From Flammeovirgaceae bacterium (GTDB lineage: Bacteria > Bacteroidota > Bacteroidia > Cytophagales > Cyclobacteriaceae): a DNA stretch of 64,000 nucleotides. The position numbers and the translations under genes are program-made. Positions within the stretch are counted from its first letter, which is position 1. Each line of letters starts with the position of its first letter. Where the stretch lies: assembly GCA_016709845.1 (NCBI GenBank), contig JADJMA010000002.1, positions 323,501 to 387,500 of the forward strand, in the 5' to 3' direction. The notes under the pieces are model-generated. The model saw only the letters and a list, made by a program, of their open reading frames with translations. It was not told the origin of the DNA and ran no database searches. Of the stretch, positions 1 through 9,740 are shown piece by piece.

Positions 1-33
1 GTTTGAAGGAATTATAAAAACGTCAAAAGATAA

Positions 34-1558
34 TCACGCGGAGGTAATCATCGCAAGTATATCATCAACAAACTCACGGGAATTACTTAAGCGGGGTACT
101 TTATTCTGTCCGCCAAGCTTCCCACGCTTTTTCATCCAATTATAGAAGGTGCCTTCAGCCACTGAATGGATAGTCGGAGCAACAAGTGCGATGTCATGTG
201 CGCGCTTGGCATCGTAATCAGAATTAATTTCCCGTAAGGTTTTGTCAAGTACGTGCTTGAACTCACTTAAATCATTGGGGGGATTTTTGAATTCAATAAT
301 CCACTCGTGCCCACCTTGCTTTGATTTTTCAAGATAGATAGGAGCCGCAGTAAAATTGTCGATCTCCGCTCCCGTTTGTTCGCATGCTTTGGTGATGGCC
401 ATCTCAGCATTTTCAATAATTATCTCTTCGCCAAACGCATTCATAAAATGTTTGGTGCGCCCACTGATTCGAATTCGATGCGGAGATATGCTTGTAAACT
501 TAACGGTATCGCCAATGTTGTACCGCCACAATCCTGCATTGGTTGTTATTACCATAGCATAATTCTTTCCTACCTCTACTTCTGCTAAAGACAAGGCTTC
601 CGGATATTCCTTATCTAAATCCTCTACCCGGATAAATTCATAGAACACGCCATAGTCAAGCATAAGCAACAGGTCTTCAGAATCACTTTGATCCTGAATT
701 CCAAAAAATCCTTCGCTTGCATTATACGTTTCCCAGTACTTCATCTGATCGCTGGGAATAATAGACTTGAAAAGATTTTTGTAGGGTTTAAAAGCAATGG
801 CTCCGTGAAAAAATACTTCCAGGTTAGGCCAAACTTCCATTACGGATGATTTCTTTTCGAGGGCCAATATATGTTGAAGTAACAAAATCGTCCAGGTTGG
901 TACACCCGCAATGTGCGTAACATTTACTCCAATGGTTTCGCGCGCCAGGCGTTCAATTTTTTCCTCCCAGTTTTGCATCAGAGCAACCTCTAAGCTTGGC
1001 GTACGAATAAACTCAGCCCACGGGGGAAGGTTTTGAATGATAACTGCTGACACATCGCCATAATGCGAAGATTCTGTTGGATCAAATTCATTGACCTGCG
1101 AACTACCCCCAACACCCAACCCTTTACCAGAAAAAATTTTTGTTTCGGGATTATTGTTTACATAAATAGAAAGTAAATCTTTTCCGCCCTTAAAATGGCA
1201 CTCTTCCAAAGCCTCGGTGGTAACGGGAATAAATTTACTTCGTGCATTGGTGGTTCCGCTTGACTTGGCAAACCATTTTACTTCAGAAGGCCAAAGCAAA
1301 TTTTGCTCGCCATGCATGGCTCTATTAATGTAGGGGGAATATTTGTTCGTAGGTATGAATCGGTACGCGCCTTTTAAAATCCTCATAATTGAGGAGATCA
1401 TCAAACGAATACTTTTGGCCAAACTCCGTATAGCGGGCTGTACTGATTAGTCGCCTTAATACTTCATCCTGTACGTCATACGGATATTTCATGAAAAGCT
1501 CGATCTGATGGATCCGCTTTCTCATAACCCAGGTAAGAATAGAATTAAGAATTTGCAT
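34..1558 (-). CDS. GH3 auxin-responsive promoter family protein (acyl-adenylating enzyme), frameshifted
   Basis: A protein of about 507 residues related to bacterial GH3 proteins, which belong to the ANL acyl-adenylating superfamily; in plants they conjugate amino acids to acyl acids, while the substrate in Bacteroidota is unknown. The segment WFAKSSGTT is the phosphate-binding signature of the family, and LWRYNIGDTVKF and SGRTKHFMNAFGEE are also typical. The reading frame breaks at a G5 run (1333-1337): removing one base joins YEQIF to PYINRAMHGEQ, as in intact relatives. The ATG at 1558 begins MQILNSILTWVMRKR. It lies 47 bases downstream of lptB on the same strand, so it may be the last gene of a recJ-lptB-GH3 operon. 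The family is certain, the substrate unknown. Confidence 0.87.
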
Positions 1559-1605
1559 GTATTACGTCAAAAATAGGAGTAGCCAGTTCGATTACCAAAA
1601 ATCAA

Positions 1606-2349
1606 TTATTCAGGATTGGTAATCTTTCTTCTAAGCTGGAAGTTTTGGCCCAGGTATACTTTACGAACAAGGGGATCATCGGCAAGTTCTTGCGCAGTGC
1701 CCGCTTTAAAAAGTTTGCCTTCCACCATCAGGTAAGCACGATCGGTTATGGAAAGGGTTTCATCTACGTTATGGTCGGTTATAAGGATTCCAATATTTTT
1801 CTTTTTCAATCGCCCCACAATTCCTTGGATTTCTTCTACCGCGATGGGATCTACACCGGCAAAGGGTTCATCAAGCAAAACAAATTTTGGATCAACAGCC
1901 AATGCCCGCGCAATTTCGGTGCGCCTGCGTTCGCCCCCCGACAATACCATGCCCAGATTTTTCCGCACATGGGTTAAACTGAATTCTTCCAGGAGTTTTT
2001 CTACTTTTTCCTTTCGCTCCTTTTTGGGAATGTTCCGCATTTCCAACGGGGCCATTATGTTTTCCTCCACAGTAAGTTTTCTAAAAACCGATGCCTCTTG
2101 GGCCAGGTAGCCGATACCAATTTTTGCACGTTGATACATCGGTAAATCGGTAATGTTCTCATCATCAAGAAAGATGGTACCATCGTTGGGTTTTATCAAA
2201 CCCACAATCATGTAAAAGCTTGTTGTTTTACCTGCTCCATTGGGACCCAGCAAGCCTACAATCTCGCCTTGCGAAACATGCACCGATACGTTGTTTACCA
2301 CGGTGCGCTTCTTATATCGCTTAATAAGGTTTTCGGCTCGCAAGATCAT
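1606..2349 (-). CDS. lptB: LPS export ABC transporter ATP-binding protein LptB
   Basis: This is the cytoplasmic ATPase of the LptBFGC machine that extracts lipopolysaccharide from the inner membrane. The protein is about 247 residues and intact. Walker A (GPNGAGKTT) lies near residues 35-43, the signature LSGGERRR near 143, and Walker B LLDEPFAGVDP follows, a sequence diagnostic for LptB. I chose the ATG at 2349 (MILRAENL) over an upstream TTG at 2358. It starts about 20 bases after the recJ stop and is followed by the GH3 gene, suggesting one transcript. Confidence 0.95.
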   Translation of the reverse strand: MILRAENLIKRYKKRTVVNNVSVHVSQGEIVGLLGPNGAGKTTSFYMIVGLIKPNDGTIFLDDENITDLPMYQRAKIGIGYLAQEASVFRKLTVEENIMAPLEMRNIPKKERKEKVEKLLEEFSLTHVRKNLGMVLSGGERRRTEIARALAVDPKFVLLDEPFAGVDPIAVEEIQGIVGRLKKKNIGILITDHNVDETLSITDRAYLMVEGKLFKAGTAQELADDPLVRKVYLGQNFQLRRKITNPE

Positions 2350-2369
2350 ATTATTCAAATTTGATATCC

Positions 2370-3995
2370 TTAATTCGTAGTTGAATCACCCGATTCTATG
2401 CGTTCGTAATGTTCCATTAAATCAAAAGCAACAGCATTAAACACGGCTTCGTTGCCTGCTTGTCCTGCTAAAAACCGCAGATGTTTCTCTTTAAAGGAAG
2501 AGAGCGAATTCATTAAAAAAACATTGCGCGCTTCGAATACCGGTTTAGGATTATCAGGACCAAAGGGTGCCATCTGCTTAAGCACCTCATTAAATTTTGT
2601 CGTCATCAAATCAAATTGAATGGGCACATCAATTTTGTATAATGGGTGTCCGCATCTCTTCGGTTAGCGATGCGGAAACAACTTCTTCAAATCGTTCCTG
2701 AAACGAAAGCAACTTGCTTCGATCCAACGTAAGTCCGGCCGCATATTTATGCCCTCCAAATTTTTCCAGTAAGTCACTGCATTTATACAGGGCTTCATAA
2801 AGATCGAAATCTTTAACACTTCGCGCAGAGCCGGTTATTTTATCATTGGATTCTGTCAGGATCACGGTAGGCCGGTAAAATTTTTCAACACACCGTGCAG
2901 CAACTATGCCAATTACTCCCTTGTGCCACGTCTCCTTAAAAAGTACGGTCGATTTAGCATTACGCAAGGTTTCATCGCTTTCAACCATGGCAATTGCCTC
3001 CTCAGTAATACTTAAATCAAACTCTCTACGGAGATCGTTTTTAGCGTTTATTTTCTCGGCTAACTGATTCGCCTCGGTTTCGCTGCTGGCGATCAATAGC
3101 TCTACCGCGCCTTCGGCATGTGCTACCCGCCCAGCGGCATTAATACGAGGCCCTAATGTGAAAACAATCCCAGAAATGTCGAGATCGGTTTTAATCGCTG
3201 CAATTTCCTTTAATGCCTTTAGGCCCGGCCGCGGATTCTGATTTAATTTTTTTAACCCAAAATGCGCCAGTATTCTGTTCTCGCCACTAATCGGAACTAT
3301 ATCGGACGCAATACTAACTACAACCAGATCGAGGTATTCATACACCTCTTCCACATTTCGAAATTTCTGAGCAAATGCCTGGATCAATTTAAATCCCAAG
3401 CCACAGCCACTCAATTCTTCAAAAGGGATATTCGCAATCTTCGCGTTTGGGGTCAAGCACGGCAACGGCACTTGGAATCTCCCCCCGGTAAGTGATGATC
3501 ACAAATAATAAAATCTATTCCCTTACGCTTCGCCAACGTTACCATGTCTGAAGCTTTGATCCCCAGATCAAGAGCAATTATCAAAGAGAATTTATTTTCC
3601 TCGGCCCAAAGTATACCCGCTTCAGACACCCCATAGCCTTCCGCATATCGATCGGGGATGTAATAGCTACAGTCTGAATAAAATGTTTTTAGATAACTGT
3701 AAACCAAAGCAACAGACGTTGTGCCATCCACATCGTAATCGCCATAGATGAGAATTTTTTCATTTTGATCAATCGCCTCTTTTAATCGTTGCACGGCACG
3801 ATCCATATCTTTAAGTAGAAACGGATCGTGTAGCTGATCATACGTGGGGCGAAAAAAAGTTCTGGCAGAATCAAAATCACGGATATCCCGTTGCCACAAC
3901 ACGGCCGACAGGTGCGGGTTTATATTGATAGAATTACTAAGCCCTTCTAGTTCCTGAGGTGAAGGCATTGGTGCATATATCCATCTTTTTTTCAT
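2370..3995 (-). CDS. recJ: Single-stranded-DNA-specific exonuclease RecJ, frameshifted
   Basis: RecJ is a 5'-3' single-strand exonuclease of the DHH phosphoesterase superfamily that acts in recombination and mismatch repair. Visible motifs are GDYDVDGTTS (motif I) and CDHHLPG (the DHH motif), followed by the DHHA1 domain (GGHKYAAGLTL) and the OB region (APFGPDNPKPVF). Three one-base excesses break it: C6 at 3481-3486, A4 at 3421-3424 and T4 at 2633-2636. Correcting the first two restores HLPGEIPSAVAVLDP and EDCEYPFEELSGCG; correcting the third restores IIQIDVPIQFD. The start is the ATG at 3995 (MKKRWIYAPMPS), one base after the stop of the upstream gene. It is presumably functional in the organism. 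Confidence 0.9.
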
Positions 3996-3996
3996 T

Positions 3997-4776
3997 CTAT
4001 TTCTTGTTGAATGTAATGGCTCCGTTTTTCCCCACTTCCCCTTCTTCCCCATGATACCCACGAATGCCATTTTTACCATCCTTAACGGGACCCAATCCTG
4101 TGAGGCCACCACGGCCGGCTTCGCCTCCTAAGCCACCAAACCCTCCATAATTTTTTACCTGCAACTTGCCTCCTGACCAAACTTGTAAATCGGGACAACG
4201 CTTGCATTCTATTGTCAGGCTACCGCCATCACCACCATTGCCGCCTCTCGAACCACTGCCGCCTTGGCCACCATCGCCACCCGCACAAACGCGTGTGCCC
4301 GGTCCTCCTCCTCCTCCATGGCCACCATCACCTCCATCACCGCCATCGCCTCCATTCAAGTTAATAGTAAGTGAGCCTTTAATTTGAATATCGTCAGAAT
4401 AAATAAATAGCGTATTGCCTGATCTGCCATTCAGGCCTATTGAACCATCCTGCCCGATACCGCCTTGCCGGCAGGGGCTTTGCATTTCTGTTCCATCAAC
4501 TCCTTTAACGCCATCTTTTCCTTTTAACCCAGACCCGTTAATAGAACAGTTAGAACCAATGATTAATATCTTGGCATGAAGAAAATTATCTGTCTTATCG
4601 TGGTTTAAAATTATCTGCGATGAGTCCGCCATGATTAAAGTATCAACCACTAAAATATCAGAAGCCTGAATCAGATACTTTTCATTCTTCTCTATTGAAA
4701 GTTTGGCTAATCGGATTTGTGCGTGAGACACACTAAAGCCTAACAAAAGAATAAGACAACTCACAATTCGCACCAT
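3997..4776 (-). CDS. Secreted glycine-rich collagen-like protein
   Basis: A protein of about 259 residues. The first 20 residues (MVRIVSCLILLLGFSVSHAQ) form a Sec signal peptide, and the ATG at 4776 fits this better than an upstream TTG at 4791. A short beta-rich part (VVDTLIMADSSQIILNH) resembles repeats found in beta-helical surface proteins. It is followed by a long Gly-rich tract with Gly-X-X runs (GLKGKDGVKGVDG, then repeated GGDGG units, then GGLGGEAGRGG). I recognise no enzyme; a structural or surface-coat role is an inference. Its stop codon is one base from the recJ start. A TATTTTTG promoter-like box at 4781-4788 lies only 4 bases upstream of the ATG, suggesting a very short leader. 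Confidence 0.75.
   Translation of the reverse strand: MVRIVSCLILLLGFSVSHAQIRLAKLSIEKNEKYLIQASDILVVDTLIMADSSQIILNHDKTDNFLHAKILIIGSNCSINGSGLKGKDGVKGVDGTEMQSPCRQGGIGQDGSIGLNGRSGNTLFIYSDDIQIKGSLTINLNGGDGGDGGDGGHGGGGGPGTRVCAGGDGGQGGSGSRGGNGGDGGSLTIECKRCPDLQVWSGGKLQVKNYGGFGGLGGEAGRGGLTGLGPVKDGKNGIRGYHGEEGEVGKNGAITFNKK
4110..4370 (-). repeat. Gly-rich (GGxGG) coding repeat tract
   Basis: Within the secreted protein gene, the DNA is dominated by imperfect 3- to 9-base repeats that encode Gly-Gly-Asp, Gly-Gly-Gly and Gly-X-X triplets. On the plus strand it reads as cca/cc(t,g) repeats. The tract is locally much more GC-rich than the surrounding sequence. Such tracts vary in length between strains and are prone to collapse during assembly. 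Confidence 0.75.
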
Positions 4777-4805
4777 CGGGCAAAAATACAAATAGTATTG
4801 AGTGA

Positions 4806-4840
4806 AAATAAAAAAGGCAGCCTTTTGAGCTGCCTTCCTT
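4806..4840 (-). terminator. Rho-independent terminator after the SPOR gene
   Basis: On the minus strand AAGGCAGC (4829-4836) pairs perfectly with GCTGCCTT (4814-4821) across a 7-base loop and is followed by a T-rich tract. It lies 22 bases past the stop codon of the SPOR-domain gene. Confidence 0.85.
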
Positions 4841-4857
4841 GATTACTTTTTAAAATA

Positions 4858-5496
4858 TTATTTAAGCGTCTCTGACTTTTCCTTCTCTGGTACTACGCCT
4901 TCTAATACATCTTTAATTTCTACGCGTTGTCCATCTTTGTATGGAACAATCCAGGCATCCTTCACACCCATTTCGCGCATGTATTTCTTAAACTTGTCTG
5001 CTTCCCAGTAATCTCTGAAAATACCAATCGTGAACTTCTGCTCGCCACTTTGGGTTGCTTCGCCACCAAAGTTTGGATTGTTGTCGAAGTACTTAGAGAG
5101 ATCTTTGTTTTTAAATGCACCAATTTGAACTTTAAAGACTACCCCTTTCGAAAAATCCATTGAGTTTGACGAAGGTGCTGCCTTTAACTGATCAAGTTCG
5201 GCACGTGCTGAAGTAAGCTCGCCACGCATGCTTGAAATCTGATCTTCCAATTCTGCAATTCGCGTGTTCTTCTGACTGATTTGGCCATTAAGTGTACTTA
5301 CCTGCGACTTTAACGCAGTATTATCAGTGTCTGCAACCTGTTTGGCTTCCGTAAAAGTCTTTAGGTTGCTGGGGTTCTTGGCGTATTCTTTGGCTTTCTT
5401 TTTCCATTCCTTCTTCTCCTTCTTAGAGAGTTGGGCGAAAACTTGCATGCCGGAAAAAATCAGCGCCAGGCAAAGGACTACAACTTTAGTTTTCAT
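4858..5496 (-). CDS. Secreted coiled-coil SPOR-like domain protein
   Basis: A 212-residue protein. A signal peptide (MKTKVVVLCLALIFSGMQVFAQ) is followed by a Lys-rich stretch (KKEKKEWKKKAKEYAK), a coiled coil at roughly residues 50-105 (LNGQISQKNTRIAELEDQIS), and a C-terminal domain starting VVFKVQIGAFKNKDLSKYF that looks like a SPOR fold. SPOR domains bind peptidoglycan with stripped stem peptides, so a periplasmic cell-wall role is likely. The gene is intact, stands alone, and ends in a clear terminator. The SPOR assignment rests on the FKVQIGAF start and on a matching length of about 75 residues. Confidence 0.75.
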   Translation of the reverse strand: MKTKVVVLCLALIFSGMQVFAQLSKKEKKEWKKKAKEYAKNPSNLKTFTEAKQVADTDNTALKSQVSTLNGQISQKNTRIAELEDQISSMRGELTSARAELDQLKAAPSSNSMDFSKGVVFKVQIGAFKNKDLSKYFDNNPNFGGEATQSGEQKFTIGIFRDYWEADKFKKYMREMGVKDAWIVPYKDGQRVEIKDVLEGVVPEKEKSETLK

Positions 5497-5606
5497 TGAT
5501 TGTGGGTTTAAATCTGGAATAAAAGTAATAAAATATTCTGAAAATGCTTCATTCGGGCGTTTTCTGTACTTTAAGAAGTGTCTTATTAAATATTCTGATC
5601 TAAGAT

Positions 5607-7004
5607 TTAATCCATACTTCCCACCATTTTTTCAGGCCGAACCCATTGATCAAATTGCTCGGACGTAACCAACCCCAACTCAATGGCGGCTTCGCGTAAA
5701 GTCTTATTTTCTTTGTGTGCCTTCTTGGCAATCTTAGCTGCGTTTTCGTATCCAATATGTGTGTTCAGCGAAGTCACCAACATCAACGAGTTTTCCATGT
5801 GTTGTTTGATGATTGAAAGATTGGGTTCAATGCCAATAGCACATTTGTCATTGAAAGACGAACACGCATCACCGATCAATCGTGCCGATTGCAACACGTT
5901 AGCGGCAATCACAGGTTTAAATACATTCAGTTCAAAATGGCCATTAGACCCACCTATTGAAACCGCCACATCATTACCTATTACCTGAGCGCAAACCATA
6001 GTTAGTGCTTCGGGTTGTGTTGGATTTACCTTGCCCGGCATAATGGATGAGCCGGGTTCGTTATCCGGAATAATTATTTCGCCTATACCCGAACGAGGAC
6101 CAGAGCTCAACATACGGATATCATTTCCGATTTTCATAAGCGAAACTGCCGCTCGCTTCAGCGCTCCGGATAATTCCACCATGGCGTCATGCGCTGCCAA
6201 TGATTCAAACTTATTAGGAGCAGTTATAAATGGATATCCGGTTAGTTCTGCAATTCTTTTAGCTACCAATACATCATATCCTTTGGGCGTGTTTAATCCC
6301 GTGCCAACAGCAGTACCTCCCAGCGCTAGCTCGCACACAGCTTCTAATGCATTGTTAATAGTGCGGATACTGTTATCAAGTTGTTGTACATAGCCACTAA
6401 ACTCTTGGCCAAGAGTAAGGGGCGTAGCATCCATGAAATGTGTGCGTCCGGTCTTTACAATATTTTTAAAAGCCGCCACTTTTTTAGCTAACGTATCGCG
6501 CAATTTTTGCATCCCCGGAAGGGTAATTTCTACCACTTGCTTATAGGAAGCAATGTGCATAGCTGTTGGAAAGGTGTCGTTTGATGATTGAGATTTGTTT
6601 ACATCATCATTGGGGTGAAGTACTTTTTTATCATCTGTAAGTTTGCCGCCTGTTAACACATGTGCCCGGTAAGCAATCACTTCATTCGCGTTCATATTGC
6701 TTTGCGTACCTGAACCCGTTTGCCAGATCACCAATGGAAACTGATCATCCAGTTTTCCGGCAATAATTTCATCGCACACTTTGCCTATTAAATCTCTTTT
6801 GGCTGCATCCAACACGCCTAATTCCTGGTTAGCCATAGCGGCCGCTTTTTTCAAATAACCAAAAGCATAAATAATTTCTTTTGGCATGCTGGCCTCGGGG
6901 CCAATCTTAAAATTATTGCGCGAGCGCTCTGTTTGTGCGCCCCAATATTTGTCGGCAGGAACTTGCACCTCGCCCATCGTGTCTTTTTCAATTCGAAAAC
7001 TCAT
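5607..7004 (-). CDS. fumC: Fumarate hydratase class II
   Basis: FumC interconverts fumarate and malate in the TCA cycle without an iron-sulfur cluster. The protein is 465 residues and intact, matching the family length. It carries the superfamily signature GSSIMPGKVNP, the segment TGSGTQSNMNANEV, and GRTHFMDATPLTLGQE. I chose the ATG at 7004 (MSFRIEKDTMGEVQVP) rather than an upstream in-frame start at 7028, because the known N-terminus begins there. A TAAATTTG promoter-like box lies at 7026-7033. No TCA-cycle neighbours are nearby. Confidence 0.96.
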   Translation of the reverse strand: MSFRIEKDTMGEVQVPADKYWGAQTERSRNNFKIGPEASMPKEIIYAFGYLKKAAAMANQELGVLDAAKRDLIGKVCDEIIAGKLDDQFPLVIWQTGSGTQSNMNANEVIAYRAHVLTGGKLTDDKKVLHPNDDVNKSQSSNDTFPTAMHIASYKQVVEITLPGMQKLRDTLAKKVAAFKNIVKTGRTHFMDATPLTLGQEFSGYVQQLDNSIRTINNALEAVCELALGGTAVGTGLNTPKGYDVLVAKRIAELTGYPFITAPNKFESLAAHDAMVELSGALKRAAVSLMKIGNDIRMLSSGPRSGIGEIIIPDNEPGSSIMPGKVNPTQPEALTMVCAQVIGNDVAVSIGGSNGHFELNVFKPVIAANVLQSARLIGDACSSFNDKCAIGIEPNLSIIKQHMENSLMLVTSLNTHIGYENAAKIAKKAHKENKTLREAAIELGLVTSEQFDQWVRPEKMVGSMD

Positions 7005-7080
7005 AGAAGTGTTTTTTATAGGAAACAAATTTAATTCTCAAAGGTGGATATAAAAGGAAATAACTGAAAGTATAATTCTG

Positions 7081-7709
7081 TTAAAGGTATCTTAAATCTG
7101 AATGCTGATCGAGCATCCATCCCGTAAGGCTTAACCGGTTACGCGTAGCCGGCAGCACTTCATGTTCCAGTAAATCGCTGCGGAAGCATACCAGCCTTCC
7201 CACTATCGGTAAAGTATCCGAAAACTATCCCTCGTTAGTATAAATTTTAATTGCCCTCCTTCATCTTCCTGCCAGTTTTTATTCAAATAACAAATCACAG
7301 AAAGTTTACGATGATCGTCTCTCTTAAACTGATCCAGATGGCGATGGTAATAGGAACCAATAGGGTATACGGTCATGTGTATCTCGTAGTCTTTCAAACT
7401 AAGGAACAAATTCTGGTTTACCTGTTTAATCAAGTCATTGAGTTTGGTTAAGTAGACTTGAATAGCCGGGGCTGCTGTGGCCGGGTTGATCCACTGAATG
7501 TAATCTCCGCGAATGCTTGCATTGATCTGCTTCTCTGCCTTTTTACCAATACCTGCCTTTTGAAATTTCAACAATTCTCCATTGAATTCATCTAGTTGAA
7601 GAATGGCATCTACTTCTTCCGCTGAAAGGAAATTATCGATGATGGCGTAACCCTGATCCGCTAAACCATCAACTAATTGATCAAGATTCTGAGTGAGTGA
7701 TATTCCCAT
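7081..7709 (-). CDS. 2OG-Fe(II) oxygenase (prolyl 4-hydroxylase-like), frameshifted
   Basis: An Fe(II)/2-oxoglutarate-dependent dioxygenase of about 209 residues. The iron ligands are visible as HLD in YYHRHLDQF and as the distal His in LLEHEVLPATRNR, where the Arg would bind 2-oxoglutarate. One T is missing near 7221-7224 (minus strand); restoring it links RDSF to SDTLPIVGRLVCFRSD, and the true stop then lies at 7081-7083. The N-terminus GYAIIDNFLSAEEVDAIL is typical of the family. The substrate is unknown; known relatives hydroxylate proline or other residues in proteins. Confidence 0.8.
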
Positions 7710-7732
7710 GGTGCGAATTTAATCGCTACAAC

Positions 7733-7740
7733 TAACTTTG
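7733..7740 (+). promoter_or_regulatory. TAACTTTG promoter -7 box of the LEA-like gene
   Basis: A full match to the Bacteroidota -7 consensus TAnnTTTG, ending 5 bases before the ATG at 7746. I see no convincing -33 TTTG element. The transcript would have almost no leader. Confidence 0.45.
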
Positions 7741-7745
7741 GCGTT

Positions 7746-8213
7746 ATGAAACAAGTTTTTAACGGGACTATCCTATTTCTTGGCCTGGTTATATCGGGTT
7801 TACTCCTTTCCTGTACGCCAAAGGAGGAAATTGTGTTTAAGGGGGTAAGAAATATCACTGTAGAAATGGATGAAACTCAGGAGCCATTACTTTCAGGCGA
7901 AGCATTCTTTTACAATCCCAATAACACTAAGATAAAGCTGAAAGAAATCTCGATAGATGTATTAGTTGATGGTAAGCTTTCGGCCAAAGTGCGACAGGAT
8001 TTGAAGTTGCCTATTCCAGCTAAGTCTGATTTTTCCGTTCCTCTCATTGCGAAGCTATCTTTAAAAGAATTGGGGTTATTAGATACCATAATTAATCTGA
8101 TCGGAGGCAAAAAATACCAAATACAATACATTGGTTTTGTCAGGGTAGCAGTTCATGGCGTAACTATTAAAGTGCCTGTAAAATATAAAGAGGAGCTTAG
8201 AATCAAACTATAG
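7746..8213 (+). CDS. LEA type 2 (LEA14-like) lipoprotein
   Basis: A 155-residue protein with a lipoprotein signal peptide ending in the lipobox LLLSC (Cys near residue 23). It is followed by one LEA14/WHy-type domain: EPLLSGEAFFYNPNNTKIKLKEISIDV is the conserved beta-sandwich pattern with its Asn-Pro-Asn turn. Such proteins occur widely in Bacteroidota, and a role in stress protection is only presumed. It is intact and divergent from the oxygenase gene, with a 36-base gap that contains its promoter box. Confidence 0.8.
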   Translation: MKQVFNGTILFLGLVISGLLLSCTPKEEIVFKGVRNITVEMDETQEPLLSGEAFFYNPNNTKIKLKEISIDVLVDGKLSAKVRQDLKLPIPAKSDFSVPLIAKLSLKELGLLDTIINLIGGKKYQIQYIGFVRVAVHGVTIKVPVKYKEELRIKL

Positions 8214-8306
8214 TATTATTCCTGCCTTTTGAAATTTTATTAAAAGCAGATAAATATTACATTTACTTTTACCTAAACCGATTACTATAGCCGCCCGAGT
8301 GGACCG

Positions 8307-9209
8307 ATGTATAACACACTTAACATAGTATTGATAGTCCTTTTGCTGGCGGTTATTATCCTGCAGGTGCGCGCCTACTTAAAGCTGAAGCAAAAGAACA
8401 AGCTAATTCTTGTTCAAAGTCGCGAAATTAAAAGGCAGATTCTCGAACAAGAAAAAAGGAACAAACAGGTTGGCGATCTGGTGCATGAAAAGCAGCAGTT
8501 GATTGGTTTAGTTTCACACGATTTAAAGGGCCCCTTCAACCGTATCTTTGCTCTTATCCAACTAATGGAGTTAAGTGCCACAAACCTTACTGGTGAACAG
8601 CAGGAATATTTGGGAAAAATCCATCAAATCGTAGCCGATGGATTAGGCATGATTCGCAACTTACTGGATAACCGCAGATTGGAAGATCAGGGTATAGATT
8701 TTACACTTGAGCCTCTGAATATTTCCGTATTGTTGGGTTCGCTGATAAGGAATTACAGGACCCTGGCCGAAAAGAAAAAAATTCAAATTCACTTCGACAC
8801 ACCAAAGCAATCGGTAATTATTGCTGATAAGCTCTATCTCTATCGGATTTTTGAAAATCTGATTTCTAATGCTTTAAAATTCTCTCCGGCTAATAAAAAT
8901 ATCTACATATCCATTGAAGAACTGGAAAACAAGATTGTTGTAAAAATAAGAGACGAGGGGCCTGGTTTTACCAAAGAAGACCTGAAACAGCTCTATAAGA
9001 AGTTTCAGCGGTTATCCGCAAGGCCTACCGGGGGTGAAAGCTCTACAGGACTCGGACTATCGATTGTTAAAGCGTTAGTCGAAAAAATGGATGGCGAGTT
9101 AATCTGCCAAAGTGAAGAAGGGAGCGGAGCAACTTTTATTGTAAAACTGGAGCGGAGCGATGAACTGCCAGACAAAAATATTCCGGCTGTTTTAGAAAAT
9201 GCTAATTGA
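8307..9209 (+). CDS. Membrane-anchored sensor histidine kinase without a sensor domain
   Basis: A 300-residue histidine kinase. One transmembrane helix lies at residues 4-22 (LNIVLIVLLLAVIILQVRAY), then a coiled coil, the HisKA H-box LVSHDLKGPFNR, the N-box IFENLISNALKFS, the G1 box IRDEGPGF and the G2 box TGLGLSIVKALVEKMDG. There is no periplasmic or PAS domain, so the input probably comes through a partner protein. Its stop overlaps the 3' end of the convergent response regulator gene by 8 bases. The cognate regulator may be that neighbour. Confidence 0.87.
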   Translation: MYNTLNIVLIVLLLAVIILQVRAYLKLKQKNKLILVQSREIKRQILEQEKRNKQVGDLVHEKQQLIGLVSHDLKGPFNRIFALIQLMELSATNLTGEQQEYLGKIHQIVADGLGMIRNLLDNRRLEDQGIDFTLEPLNISVLLGSLIRNYRTLAEKKKIQIHFDTPKQSVIIADKLYLYRIFENLISNALKFSPANKNIYISIEELENKIVVKIRDEGPGFTKEDLKQLYKKFQRLSARPTGGESSTGLGLSIVKALVEKMDGELICQSEEGSGATFIVKLERSDELPDKNIPAVLENAN

Positions 9210-9582
9210 ATAAATAGTAATCATCTTCACTATCGTTAAGCACAGCTTCTAACGACTGGATCACATTTTCATCCTTAATTACATAGTCACGAACTCCGCG
9301 TTGTATAAAATTAAGTACCAGGTTCCCATCATCCAGAGAACTCATCATAACTACTTTATTGCTTTCGGTTAACCTGCTTTTGATTTTCTCATATAAGTCA
9401 ATACCGCTCATCCCCGGCAGCTTATAGTCTACAAGCAGTACATCAGGCAATGACCCTTCTAAGGCTTTTAGACCCTCTTCGGCTGAGACAAATGTTTTGA
9501 ACACATAGGCAGGATTTTTACTGAGCGACTTCAGTATGAACTCAGCATAGATAGTATCATCCTCAACCAGGTATATCGTCAT
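9202..9582 (-). CDS. Single-domain response regulator (receiver only)
   Basis: A 126-residue receiver domain with no output domain, resembling CheY or Spo0F. The acidic pocket is VEDD, the phosphoacceptor Asp lies in VLLVDYKLPGMSG, the switch Ser in VVMMSS and the conserved Lys in YVIKDEN. It would relay phosphate or act through protein contacts. It converges on the histidine kinase gene, overlapping it by 8 bases tail to tail. The gene is intact. Confidence 0.87.
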   Translation of the reverse strand: MTIYLVEDDTIYAEFILKSLSKNPAYVFKTFVSAEEGLKALEGSLPDVLLVDYKLPGMSGIDLYEKIKSRLTESNKVVMMSSLDDGNLVLNFIQRGVRDYVIKDENVIQSLEAVLNDSEDDYYLFN

Positions 9583-9740
9583 AGGCTATGTTAGTAGATG
9601 CAATATAGTAACCTTCTCTATTTTCCGATGCGAAGGCGTCTATCCCGCATGGTTTTTTTAATGATTTTACCGCTTATTGAAACTTCTTTGTTTGAAATGC
9701 TGAATCAACTTACCTTACCCTTAAGTAAATTACCCTATCC

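Noticed and set aside
3453..4112. Several genes as true pseudogenes (recJ, bamA, nadC and others)
   Set aside because: Each break is repaired by one base, usually in a homopolymer, and many of the genes are essential, so sequencing or assembly error is more likely than decay.
4166..4387. Open frame on the plus strand encoding a Pro-rich protein
   Set aside because: It is the antisense shadow of the Gly-rich tract; Gly codons read backwards as Pro.
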